A program made the position numbers and the translations under genes. Shown here in pieces: positions 12,776-22,753 of a DNA stretch of 64,000 bases; the stretch's first letter is position 1, and each line of letters begins with the position of its first letter. Source of the stretch: Rapana venosa (lineage: Eukaryota; Mollusca; Gastropoda; Neogastropoda; Muricidae); the NCBI GenBank assembly GCA_028751875.1, contig CM054138.1, positions 42,778,813-42,842,812 on the forward strand, written 5' to 3'. Below the pieces are notes generated by a model. The model searched no databases. It had not been told where the DNA came from and saw nothing but the letters and a program-made list of their open reading frames with translations.

Positions 12776-12791
12776 AAGAGAGAGAGAGGGG

Positions 12792-12842
<51 letters not shown>

Positions 12843-13084
12843 AAGGTGGAGAAGGGATAGAGAGAGTGGAGGAGAGACAGAGGTGGAGAAGGAGGAGAGA
12901 GAGGGAGAGAGTGGAGGAGAGAGAGAGGGTGGAGAGAGAGAGAGAGAGTGGAGGTGAGAGAGAGATAGAGGGAGAGCAGAGAAGATGGAGAAGAGGAGAG
13001 GGATGGAGAACAGAGAAAGAGAGAGGGGGTAGAGAAAGAGAGAGAGAGAGAGGAGGAGAGAGAAAGGGTGGAGAGAAGAGAGAG

Positions 13085-13141
<57 letters not shown>

Positions 13142-13204
13142 AAGAAGAGAAGAGAAGATAAAGAGAAAAATAGGATGGAGAACAGAGAAAGAGAGAGGGG
13201 GTGG

Positions 13205-13254
<50 letters not shown>

Positions 13255-13310
13255 TGGAAGTAGAGAGAGATAGAGAGGAGGGTGGAGAAGAGAGAGATAG
13301 AGAGAGAGGG

Positions 13311-13354
<44 letters not shown>

Positions 13355-13805
13355 TAGAGAGGGTGGACAAGAGAGAGAGATGCTGGAAAAGAGAGAGACA
13401 GAGAGTGCAGGTGAGAGAGAGAGGGTGAAGAAAAGAGAGAGAGAGTAGATGAGAGAGAGAGGGTGGAGAAGAGAGAGAGAGAGTGGAGGATAGGGAGAGT
13501 GGAGGAGAGAGAGATAGAGAGAGAGGATGGAGAAGAGAGAGAGAGAGAGGGTGGAGAAGAGAGTAGAGAGAGAGAGGGTGGAGAAGAGAGAGAGAAGGTG
13601 GAGAAGAGAGAAAGAGAGAGAGTGCAGGAGAGAGAGAGAGAGGGTGGAGAAGAGAGAGAGAGTGTATGAGAGAGAGAGTGGAGGAGAGAGAGTGAGGGTG
13701 GAAAGAGAGAAAGAGTGTATGAGAGAGAGAGTGTATGAGAGAGAGATAGAGAGAGAGGATGGAGAAGAGAAAGAGATAGGATGCAGAAGAGAGAGAGTGG
13801 AGGAG

Positions 13806-13880
13806 ATAATAATAATAATATAATAATATGATGATGATGATGATGATGATGATGATTATAATAATAATAATAATAATAAG
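13806..13880 (+). repeat. second (TAA)n-(TGA)n-(TAA)n island
   Basis: The same three-part architecture as 11384-11468, 2,422 bp downstream and with matching flanks (GAAGAGAAAGAGATAGGATGC before, AGAGAGAGGATGAAAGAGAG after). Unit counts differ and a few bases are missing. Confidence 0.95.
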
Positions 13881-14965
13881 AGAGAGAGGATGAAAGAGAG
13901 GGTGCAGAAGGGAGAGATAGAGTGGAGGAGAGAGAGAGGGTGGAGAAGAGAGGAAAGAGAGAGAGAGAGGGAGAGAGAGAGAGGAGGAGAGAAAAAATGT
14001 GGAGAAGAGAGAGAGAGAGTAGAGGTGAGAGAGGTAGAGAGAGAGGGTGGGGATGAGAGCGAGAGAGAGAGAGGGTGGAGAAGAGAGAAAGAGAGAGGGG
14101 GCGGAAGAAGAGAGAGAGAGTGTAGGAGGAGGAGATAGAGAGATGAGATGGAGAGAGAGGATGAAGAGAGAGGGAAGAGAGGGTGGAGAGAGAAGAGAGG
14201 GGTCGAGAAAAAAGAAAAGGGAATGGAGAAGAGAGAGAGATGGTGGAAGGAGAGGAAAGAAAGAATGAAGAGATAGAGAGAGAGAGAGGGGGAGTGAGAG
14301 GAGAGGTGGGGGAGGAGAGAGAGGGTGAAGAAGGGGATGAGAAAGGGGAGTGGAGAAGAGAGAGCGGGTGGAAGAAGATGGAGAGAGAGGTGGAGAAGAG
14401 AGATTAGAAGAGAGAGAGAGAGAGGGAGGAGAGAGAGAGGAAGAAGAGAGAGAGAGGTGAGAAGAGTAAGGGGGGAGTGGTAGGAGAGGAGAGAGAGGGG
14501 GGTGGAGGGAGAGAAAAGAAGAAGGGAATGGAGAAGAGAGAGAGAGGGAGGAAAGAAAGGAAAGGAAAGAGAGGGGTGGAGAAGGAGAGAGAGGGGTAGG
14601 AGAAGAGGGAGAGTGTGGAAAAGAGAGAGAGAGAAGGGATGGAGAAAGGATGAGAGAGGGGGATGGAGAAGAGAGAGAGATTTGGGAGAAGAGAGAGAGA
14701 GAGGGTGGAGAAGAGAGAGACAGAGAGGCTGGAGAAGAGATAGAGACAGAGAGAGAGAGAGAGAGGGTGGAGAAAAGAGAGAGGAGACAGGAGGGGGGAT
14801 TTTGGGGAGGAGAGAGAGAGTGGGGGGAGAAGAGAGAAAGGGGAGATGGAGAAGAGAGAGAGAAGATGGAGAGAACGGGAATGACAGACAGGGTGGAGAA
14901 AAGAGAGACAGAGAGGGTGTAAGAAGAAGAAGAAGAAGAAGATAGAAGAAGAGGGGAAAAGAGGG

Positions 14966-15007
<42 letters not shown>

Positions 15008-15185
15008 GGTGGAGAAGAGAGAGAAAGGGTGGAGAAGGGGAGAGAGGAGATAGGGTGGGAAAGAGAGAGAGAGGGAGAACGAGAGGGTGGAGACGAGAGG
15101 AGAGAGAGAGGGTGGAGAAGGAAAGAGAGAGGGTGGAGAAGAGAAAGAGAGAGGGTGGAGAAGAGAGAGAGAGGGGGAGGAGAGG

Positions 15186-15214
15186 ACATAGACAATGACA
15201 ATGACAATGACAAT
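15186..15214 (+). repeat. (ACAATG)n microsatellite in the satellite
   Basis: Four to five ACAATG units interrupt the GA array. No equivalent is visible at the matching place of the other higher-order copies. Confidence 0.85.
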
Positions 15215-15561
15215 AGAGAGAGAGAGAGGGTGGAGATGAGAGAGAGAGAGTGGGGGGAGAAGAGAGAGAGGGGATATGGAGAAGAGAGAGAAGATGGAGA
15301 ACAGAGAACAGAGAGAGTGGAGGAGAGAGAGAGTGGAGGAGAGAGAGAGAGAGTGGAGAGAGAGAGGCTGGAGAAGAGAGAGAAAGAGAGTGGAGGAGAG
15401 AAAGAGAGAGTGAAGAGAGAGAGAGAGGGGTGAAGAAGAGAGATAGAGAGGGGGGGAGAGTGGAAAAGAGAGAGAAGGAGGGGGGTGGAGAAGAGAGAGA
15501 GAAAGAGAGGGTGGAGAAGAGAGAGAGGGGTTTTGAGAAAAGAGAGAGAGAGGGGTGGAGA

Positions 15562-15593
<32 letters not shown>

Positions 15594-15828
15594 TGGAGAG
15601 AGAGAGAGAGGGGTGGAGAAGAGAGAGAGGGTGGAGAAGAGAGAGAGAGAGGGTGGAGAAGAGAGTGAGAGGGGGTGAAGAAGAGAGAGAGAGGGTGGAG
15701 AAGACGTACAGAGGGTGAAGAAGAGAGAGCGAGAGAGAGAGGGTGGAGAAGGAAGAGAGAGTAAGCGGAGACGAGAGAGCGAGAGAGAGAGAGAGAGAGA
15801 GAGTAGAGTAGAGAGAGAGAGGGTGGAG

Positions 15829-15864
<36 letters not shown>

Positions 15865-15913
15865 GGAGAAGGGAGAGACAGAGTGGAGGAGAGACAAAGG
15901 GTGGAGAAGGGAG

Positions 15914-15985
15914 AGAACTCTGAACTCTGAACTCTGAAATAGTTTAATAGTACATCGGCCTTAGGCCACAATACAACAAAAGGGA
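15914..15985 (-). mobile_element. retroelement 3' tail inserted in the satellite
   Basis: An island of normal-complexity sequence. Read on the minus strand it holds GGCCTAAGGCCGATGTAC, then ATTAAAC and a run of AGAGTTC units. A short unique 3' end followed by a tandem 7-bp tail is characteristic of CR1/Rex-like LINEs or the SINEs that use them. The family is not identified. Only the tail is present, as expected of 5' truncation. Confidence 0.5.
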
Positions 15986-16206
15986 GTGATGGGGGGGGGG
16001 GGGGGAGAGGAGGGAGAGAGTGGAGGAGAGACAGAGGGTGGGAGAAGAAAGAGAGAGAGAGAGAGTGGAGGTGAGAGAGAGATAGAGGGAGAGAAGAGAG
16101 ATGGGAGAGAGAGAGAGGGGATGGAGAACAGAGAAAGAGAGAGGGGGTGGAGAAAGAGAGAGAGAGAGAGTGGAGGAGATAGAGAGGGTGGAGAAGAGAG
16201 AGAGAG

Positions 16207-16262
<56 letters not shown>

Positions 16263-16699
16263 TGGAGGTGAGAGAGAGATATAGAGAAAGAAAAGAAGAT
16301 AGAGAGAAAGATAGGATGGAGAACAGAGAAAGAGAGAGGGGGTGGACAAGAGAGAGAGTGAGAGTGGAGGAGAGAGAGATAGAGAGAGAGGGTGGAGAAG
16401 AGAGAGAGAGAGGGTGGAGAAGAGAGGGAGAGGGTGGACAAGAGAGAGACAGAGAGTGGAGGAGAGAGAGAGGAGGGTGAAGAGAGAGAGGAGAGTACAG
16501 GAGAGAGAGAGATTGTGGAGAAGAGAGAGAGAGAGGGTGGACAAGAGAGAGAGATGGTGGAAAAGAGAGAGACAGAGAGAGGAGGAGAGAGAGAGAGGGT
16601 GAAGAAGAAAGAGAGAGTAGAGGAGAGGGAGAGATTGTGGAGAAGAGAGAGAGAGGGTGGACAAGAGAGAGAGATGGTGGAAAAGAGAGAGACAGAGAG

Positions 16700-18112
16700 T
16701 GCAGGTGAGAGAGGGGAGGGGAAAAAGAAGGGAGAGAGGGGTTAGGGAGAGGGGAGGGGAGGGTGGGAGAAGGGGGAGAGTGGGGGGGATAGAGAGAGTG
16801 GAGGGGGAGAGAGATAGAGAGAGGGGGGAAATGGAGAAGAGAGAGAGAGAGAGGGTGGAAGAGAGAGAGGGGTGGAAAGAGAGAGGGGGGGGTTTAAAAA
16901 GGGAGAAAGGGGATAGGGGAGAGAGGGGGGAAGAAGAGAGAGAGGGGGGGAGAGAGAGGGGGGGAGAAGAGAGGAGATGGGGCAGGGGGGAGGGGGTAAA
17001 AATGGGGTGGAAAAGAGGGGAGAAGAGAGGGGAGGGAAGAGAGAAAAAGGGTGGGGGAAGAGAGGGGAGGGGAAGAGGGCGGGAGAAGGGTGGAGAAGGG
17101 GGAAAAAGAGAGAGGGGGGAAATTAAGGGGGAGAGGAAAAGGAAAGAGAGAAGAAAGGAGGGGAAATGGTAAAAAGAGAGAGAGAGAGAGAGGGAGAAGA
17201 GAGAGAGAGAGGGGGGAGAAAGAGAGAGGGGAAAAGGAGGGCAGGGGAGAGAGTAAAAGAGGGGCAAAAGGGGGGAAAAGGGGGGAAAAGTGGAGGAGAG
17301 AGAGAGTGGAGGGGGAGAGAGTGGGGGTGGAAAAGAGACAGAGAGTGTATGAGAGAGAGATTGGAGGAGGAGAGATAGGAGGGGGAGGAGGGAAAAAAAA
17401 GGAAAAGAGGGATGGGGGAAGGGAAAAGGGGAAAAAAGGAAGGGGGGAAAAAGAGAGGGAAAAAGGTGGAAAAAAAGGAGAGAGGGGGGGGAAAAGGGAA
17501 AAAGGGGAAGAGAGAGGGGGGGGGAAAAGAGAGAGGGGAGAGGGGTTTGGTAGAAGAGAGGGGGAAAAAAGGGGGGGGGGGGAGAGTGGGGGGAGAGAGA
17601 GAGAGAGGAGGGGGTTGAGAAGAGAGAGAGGGGGTGGAGAAGGAGAGGGGGTGGAGAAGAAAGAGGGGGGGGATTTGAAAAGAGAGGAGAGGGGGTTTGG
17701 GGGTGGACAAGAGAGAGGGGGAAAGAGGGTGGAGAAGAGGGTGAAGAGTGAGAGAGAGAGGGGTGGGAAAAAAGGACTGGGGGAGAAGAGAAAAGGAGGG
17801 GGGGGGGGGAAGGGAGAGAGAGAGAGAGTTGAAGGAGAGAGAAGGGAAAAGAGAGAGGAGGAAGAGAGAGAGAGAGAGTGGAGAAGAGGGAGAGGGGTGG
17901 AAAAGGGGTTGAGAGAGGTGAGAAGAGAGAGGGGAAGAGAGAGGAGGAGAGAGAGAGGGGGGAAAAGGGGAGGGGAGGGGGGGTTGGAAAAAAGGGGGAA
18001 AAGGAGGGGGTGGAAAAAAGGAAGGAGAGGGGGGGGAAAGAAGAAGAGGGGAAAGAGGGGAGAGAGGGGGAGTTTGAAAAAGGAGAGAGAGAGAGAGGGG
18101 AGAGAGAGGGGG
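16700..18112. repeat. degenerate, G-run-rich end of the satellite
   Basis: The regular GA pattern is replaced by long G and A homopolymers (GGGGGG, AAAAA), while satellite words such as GGTGGAGAAG remain recognisable. It could be genuinely decayed array edge or poorly resolved consensus sequence; the adjoining A/C homopolymer block favours the latter. Confidence 0.6.
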
Positions 18113-18119
18113 ACAATGA

Positions 18120-18200
18120 AAATGAAAAATTTTTTTATTTCGAGGTTAATGTTAAGCACATTGTGTTTTTTTTTACATCCGTCCCCCCCCGGGTTAGGGA
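18120..18200 (-). repeat. SINE tail fragment, corrupted
   Basis: TTTATTTCGAGGTTAATG, AAGCAC and ACATCCGTCCCC follow the order of the minus-strand SINE tail (compare 975-1030) with several missing or altered bases. Confidence 0.6.
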
Positions 18201-18735
18201 TACAGGGTTAAAAATTTAAAAAAACCCAAATTACTTATCCCAGCTCACAAAAAAAACAAGGGGAAAAAACCCCTTTTTAAAAACCCGCCCCCCCCCAAAA
18301 ACCCCCCCCCCCCCCCCAAAAAAGGCAAAAAAAAAAACCCAAAAATCCCCACCCCCCCCCCCCCCCCCAAAAAAAACCCCTAACCAAAAAAAAAACAAAA
18401 TAAAAGAGAAAAAAAAACCAAACCAACAGGAAGAAAAATAAAAAGAGAAAAACAAAAAAACAAAACAAAAAAAAACGACAGAGCCAAAAAAATAACACCC
18501 CCAAAATTTAAAAAGGGTTAAAAAGGGATAAACATCTACACAATGTCAAAGGGTTTTCACAAAATTGTTAAAACCATAATATAAAATTAAAAATTGGGGC
18601 CACTCTTAAAAAACTTTGTACAGAGGCAAGTCCAATAAAGTATTAAAAAATTTTTAAAAAAATGACCCTTTCATGGGGTTACACTAAAAACTTAAGCGGA
18701 CGATAAAACGTTTTTAGGGCCCGTAGCTCTCACAT
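18201..18735. other. homopolymer-dominated A/C block
   Basis: Runs of A and C up to about 18 bases dominate. No gene is seen. The texture is unlike the rest of the contig and resembles low-quality consensus. The downstream part may be the distorted middle of the LINE that becomes readable from about 18738. Confidence 0.5.
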
Positions 18736-18737
18736 TT

Positions 18738-19954
18738 TTGTGTTTAAAAAAGCTGGAAAAAGGGTCGTTTAAAAACTTCATTTTTCTGCTACAGAGAAAG
18801 ACCCTTTACCCCCTGCAATTTTCTTTTGGTCTCGAAGGGGTGGTCGAAGATGCCAAACTATTCATTTTGAACCAAATTGTTTTAAACCACTTGGAAACAC
18901 CTGACTCTCATGCCAGAAAAATTGTTCGCGACTTTAGTTCAGCTTTCAAAAACAATTTCAGCCTCACGTTCTGGTTAACAAAATAAATTTTAAAAAAATT
19001 TGGGGGTAGACAATAAACTTGTTCGGGTTTGGGTGTTGAATTTTTTTAAACCCAAAAGACCACAGGTTTTTTTGGCCAAAAAAATATCTTCTTCGGTTTG
19101 TTTTTCCTGCACTGGTTCTCCGCAGGGTTGCGTCCTCTCACCACTTCTGTACATTCTATACACATGATTGCAGAAGCAACTATGGAAATTCCTTTCTGGT
19201 AAAGTTCGCAGACGATAGTGCTCTGTTATCCCTCTTATCCGGATCAGTCTTAGACCACGGTCCAGCCCTCACCGAGTTCGTACACTGGTGTGACGAGGCC
19301 TATCTGGAGCTAAATGTTTCTAAAACTAAAGACCTGCCTATCGACTTCAGAAGATCAGGGACATACTCTAAGAATATTATTATCCATAATCAAGAGGTTG
19401 AAACGTTTTGAACTATAAGTATCTGGGAACTGTTTTTGACCACAAGTTAAACTGGGACGTTAACACTGACGCTATTGTCAAAAAGGGACAACAACGTCTG
19501 TATTTTCTGAGGAAACTGAACTCATTTTTTGTAGACAAAAAATCCTTTCCTTGTTTTACAAGTCTTACATAGAGAGTGTTCTAAGTTTTGCTTTCATTTG
19601 TTGGTACAATAACCTTAGTGTTAAAAACAAGAATGGCCTGCAGAGAATTGTAAGAATCTGCTCAAAAATAATTGGAAAAGAACAAAGAGATCTCATGTCG
19701 TTCTGCAATCAGCAGCTTGTACGCAAAGCCACAGCCATTTTGGCTGATCCTTCCCATGCTTTGTTTCCAGAATTTCAAATGTTGCCTTCGGAACGCCGTT
19801 TTCAGTGTCCATCAGCAAAAACTAACAGAAAAAGAAATTCTTTTGTGCCAGTAAGCATTCGAATTCTGAATTCACAATGATGTTGACACCTAGTTTTTAC
19901 ATTTCTCTGAATTATCTGCCTGATTGTCATTGTTACGAGTGTAGTCAATACATA

Positions 19955-19994
<40 letters not shown>

Positions 19995-20411
19995 GGTGCG
20001 TGGGTGTGTGAAATAAGTCTGTGTTCTAGTCAACTGTCTTAAAACATTGAATTCATATTTGGTGTATGGTGTGGGTGTGCGTGGGCGTGTTCGCACACAC
20101 ACGTACGTGCGTGTGTACGTGCTGCGTATATGCGTGCGTAAAAATAAGTTTTTATGTCTTCTAGTCAATGGGTTTAAAATTGTGTTCACAATTGATGTGT
20201 GTGCGTGCGGGCGTTTGCGTGTGTGTGCGCATGCGCGCGTGTGTGTGGTGTGTGTGTGTGTTCGTGACATTTTATTTGAAAACCAATATGAAATATAGCT
20301 TTTGTGTCTTTGATATATTTGATGTGTATCAATCTGCCTGTCAGTATTGTAATTGCCCTTCATGGGATGATTAAAGTGTTTTTGACTTGACTTTGACTTG
20401 ACTTGACTTGA
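18738..20411 (+). pseudogene. LINE reverse transcriptase remnant (Rex1/CR1-like)
   Basis: Broken remains of a non-LTR retrotransposon ORF2. 18738-18983 encodes an RT segment containing YPLQFSFG, EDAKLFILNQI and FSSAF. 19085-19180 holds the RT region just before the active site, frameshifted. About 19195-19410 encodes VKFADDSALLSLL, with the FADD catalytic motif, then ELNVSKTKDL and DFRRSG. About 19420-19880 holds the C-terminal part in shifted frames. I count at least four frame changes, so it cannot make protein. The 3' end is a TTGACT-type tandem tail at 20383-20411, typical of Rex1/CR1-like elements. Clade assignment is by motif recall, not by a tree. Confidence 0.8.
19938..20275 (+). repeat. 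three diverged TG-rich tandem units in the LINE 3' region
   Basis: A TAGTCAA word opens each of three units (near 19944, 20028 and 20163). Each runs through an AT-rich spacer into a TG/CG-rich run. They lie between the end of the LINE coding remnant and its tail. Confidence 0.6.
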
Positions 20412-20445
20412 AAAAGGTGAGAAAGAGACAGAGAGACAGAGAGAG

Positions 20446-20687
20446 TGTGTGTGTGTGTGTATTTCAGAGATAATATCCAATATATAATTCCCAAAACAGT
20501 ATGCGATCCCATCAACACTCATTTTAGAATATATTCGTTTCAAATTATATGTCATGATAATGAAATAAATTTAATACCCATACATCCACACAATAAAAAC
20601 AAGAAACAAAACAAAGAAGAAATCTAAACCTATACAGTCATTGAGGGAGAGAATATGAGTGAGTGAGTGAGTGAGTGAGTGTGTGTA

Positions 20688-20725
<38 letters not shown>

Positions 20726-20895
20726 TGTGTGTGTGTGTGGGGGGGGGGGGGAATTCAGGGATAATACTAAATATGAATACTCACATTAGCACACGATCAA
20801 CACAAACACTTTTTAATTATACTCATACAAATTGAATGTCATGATAATAAAATAAATGCAATACCCATACACTCACATAATAAAGAGGGGGGAAA
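20446..20895 (+). repeat. diverged tandem duplication, period about 290 bp
   Basis: Two units each begin with a (TG)n run and continue with TTCAG.GATAATA, then ATGTCATGATAAT.AAATAAAT and AATACCCATACA. The bodies start near 20464 and 20752. Substitutions and indels are numerous, so the duplication is old. Confidence 0.75.
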
Positions 20896-20956
20896 AAGCC
20901 AATAAAGTCATAAAAAGAACATCTACATATTGTAAATAATAGAAACAAATTCTTTT

Positions 20957-21008
20957 TTTCAGGATAATGAATAAGTACTCATGTGCTTTTTTACATCCAG
21001 TCCCCGCC
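20957..21008 (-). repeat. SINE tail fragment
   Basis: AGGATAATGAATAAG, ACTCATGTGCTTTTT and ACATCCAGTCCCCG match the tail of the minus-strand SINE copies. The homology ends abruptly after GTCCCCG. Confidence 0.75.
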
Positions 21009-21059
21009 CGTGGGGTCACATTGAAAATGCACTCAGTATCATTTTTCAAACAAATAGAA

Positions 21060-21372
21060 GCAAAGGGAAAAAAAACTTTTTTTTTAAAGAAAAGAGAGAA
21101 AAAAGAAAAAAACAAACAAACAAAGAGACAAACAAACAAACAAACAACCCCGGACGAGCAAACGACAAAATAAACCCCCAGAAACGCCCCCCCCCAAAAA
21201 AAAAAACCACACCAAAAACAAAACCGAAAAAACAAACAAAAAATAAATTTAAAAACAACAAAAAAACAGACAAAAGCACCCTCCCAAACAGACAAACAAA
21301 AAAACAAGAAAAAACAACAACAAAGAACAATGAGAAAAAAAAAAAAAATTTAAGCCCAACACCGTTCCCCCT

Positions 21373-21406
<34 letters not shown>

Positions 21407-21470
21407 CACACACACACACACAACACACACCACACACACAACACACACACACACACACACACATATTCTA
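21060..21470. repeat. A-rich and (CA)n-rich stretch
   Basis: AAAC/AACA-rich simple sequence is followed by broken CA microsatellites at 21375-21462. The open frames here have Lys/Asn/Thr/His low-complexity content and are not genes. Confidence 0.8.
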
Positions 21471-21483
21471 CTTTCATTATCAA

Positions 21484-21623
21484 AATGGTACAACAATGTC
21501 CAGTAAAAATATTGCAGTGGAACTGCAGATCGGTAATGACTAACTTACACTATCTTATTCCCCCTTTCCAGCAGTTTCCAAATATTGTTTTACAGTCATT
21601 GAATGTCAGTCGGAATTTTTTAA
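21484..21623 (+). pseudogene. LINE ORF2 endonuclease, first 45 codons
   Basis: An ATG at 21484 opens a frame with KILQWNCRSV at residues 8-17, the start of an apurinic-type LINE endonuclease, where the Asn helps bind metal. It continues with PNIVLQSLNV and meets a stop codon at 21621 just before the assembly gap. Upstream is only CA-rich simple sequence. The element would continue into or beyond the gap. Confidence 0.6.
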
Positions 21624-22123
21624 NNNNNNNNNNNNNNNNNNNNNNNNNNNNNNNNNNNNNNNNNNNNNNNNNNNNNNNNNNNNNNNNNNNNNNNNNNNNN
21701 NNNNNNNNNNNNNNNNNNNNNNNNNNNNNNNNNNNNNNNNNNNNNNNNNNNNNNNNNNNNNNNNNNNNNNNNNNNNNNNNNNNNNNNNNNNNNNNNNNNN
21801 NNNNNNNNNNNNNNNNNNNNNNNNNNNNNNNNNNNNNNNNNNNNNNNNNNNNNNNNNNNNNNNNNNNNNNNNNNNNNNNNNNNNNNNNNNNNNNNNNNNN
21901 NNNNNNNNNNNNNNNNNNNNNNNNNNNNNNNNNNNNNNNNNNNNNNNNNNNNNNNNNNNNNNNNNNNNNNNNNNNNNNNNNNNNNNNNNNNNNNNNNNNN
22001 NNNNNNNNNNNNNNNNNNNNNNNNNNNNNNNNNNNNNNNNNNNNNNNNNNNNNNNNNNNNNNNNNNNNNNNNNNNNNNNNNNNNNNNNNNNNNNNNNNNN
22101 NNNNNNNNNNNNNNNNNNNNNNN
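21624..22123. other. assembly gap (500 N)
   Basis: Exactly 500 N, a conventional placeholder length, so the real distance and the relative orientation of the flanking contigs are not established. Confidence 0.99.
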
Positions 22124-22189
22124 AGTAGTAGAGCCCTGGAGAGTTGAAGCTGGCAAGAGGTTGGCCAAATGGAATCGACAGAAAAAACT

Positions 22190-22465
22190 TAGTAATCGAG
22201 CAAAGCAAAAGATCATATCCGGAGAAGCATAAGAAAAACAGATGCCTATATAAACACCAAAAAAAAAGACACACCACAAAAAACAAATATTCAGTCTTAC
22301 TTGTTATACGGCATAACTCTTATTGGCATTGGTTATACAGCTTATAGAGTATGGAGCAACAATCGACCAACAAGCAAGAACTGTTGCAAGAAACAAAAGC
22401 CAAAACCACAGCCACAACCATTGCAAAGCAATCAGCCTGACAGGGACCCATTCAAAATGTATTAA
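22190..22465 (+). pseudogene. small membrane protein remnant of the Polinton
   Basis: One frame reads through a hydrophobic span (YLLYGITLIGIGYTAY) followed by a Lys/Gln/Pro-rich segment and the C-terminus DRDPFKMY, with its stop at 22463-22465. I see no ATG in this frame, so the start is lost or shifted. It is the first of several same-strand small frames leading to the Polinton integrase, which is the main reason to assign it to that element. A single-span membrane protein is the most that can be said of its role. Confidence 0.5.
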
Positions 22466-22506
22466 TATAGTTATATGAATATTTAATTTATAGGTATAGT
22501 AGAAAT

Positions 22507-22742
22507 ATGAGTACAGAAAAGACAGCGGTTAATTTGGTCTACCACGCGGCCGTTATTGGTGGGTGGTCTCAGTGTTGGCTATACTATGCTGGGAAAGAAC
22601 CTTCTGAAAATGAAGCCCTGCTGATCTAGGAAATCTAGACTTTGAGGACAGCGCCAAGCTAGTTGCAGTTGTAACAGCATCCATTGCTTCAAAAGACTTC
22701 TTGGTTAAACAGGGAATCATTCCAGAAAATATTAGCCCATAA
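22507..22742 (+). pseudogene. Polinton-associated small protein, frameshifted
   Basis: An ATG at 22507 opens a frame (STEKTAVNLVYHAAVIGGW...) that is lost near 22620. An adjacent frame then reads DFEDSAKLVAVV to GIIPENISP, ending at 22740-22742. A one- or two-base change would explain the break. Function unknown. It sits between the small membrane protein remnant and the protein at 22754, on the same strand and closely spaced, as in compact Polinton gene arrays. Confidence 0.5.
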
Positions 22743-22753
22743 GTAGAACCACA

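Larger units (their letters stand above)
7351..17000. repeat. higher-order repeat within the GA satellite
   Basis: Two unrelated landmarks recur in the same order with matching spacing. A GAAGAC..CAGAGGGTGAAG landmark occurs near 7351, 10182, 12641 and 15700 (steps 2831, 2459 and 3059). A GGATGGAGAACAGAG to GTGGACAAGAG landmark occurs near 7868, 10741, 13173 and 16314 (steps 2873, 2432 and 3141). Long collinear blocks, for example about 10.94-12.6 kb against 13.37-15.1 kb, share the same order of minor variants. This implies block duplication of 2.4-3.1 kb segments rather than only local slippage. Confidence 0.8.
4763..18112. repeat. 13.3-kb polypurine (GA-rich) satellite array
   Basis: The + strand is almost all A and G. 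It is built from (GA)n runs punctuated by a GGTGGAGAAGAG-like motif every 15-40 bp. Because the complementary strand is almost pure C and T, stop codons, which all need purines, are nearly absent there. This gives minus-strand open frames of more than 2,600 codons that encode only Ser-Leu-Pro-His low-complexity sequence; these are not genes. Mirror-symmetric purine tracts like these can in principle form triplex (H-DNA) structures. Purity and unit regularity fall from about 16.7 kb onwards. Confidence 0.97.

Noticed and set aside
4660..18116. Open frames of up to 2,662 codons rich in Ser, Leu and Pro on the minus strand, and Glu/Arg-rich frames on the plus strand
   Set aside because: They follow from a strand made almost only of C and T, which cannot contain TAA, TAG or TGA. 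Frames are open in several registers at once and carry no domain.
18231..18504. Phe/Gly-rich minus-strand frames
   Set aside because: Translation of A/C homopolymer runs in a block that is probably low-quality sequence.
21606..22286. Open frames crossing the N gap
   Set aside because: They consist largely of undetermined residues across a placeholder gap and have no support.
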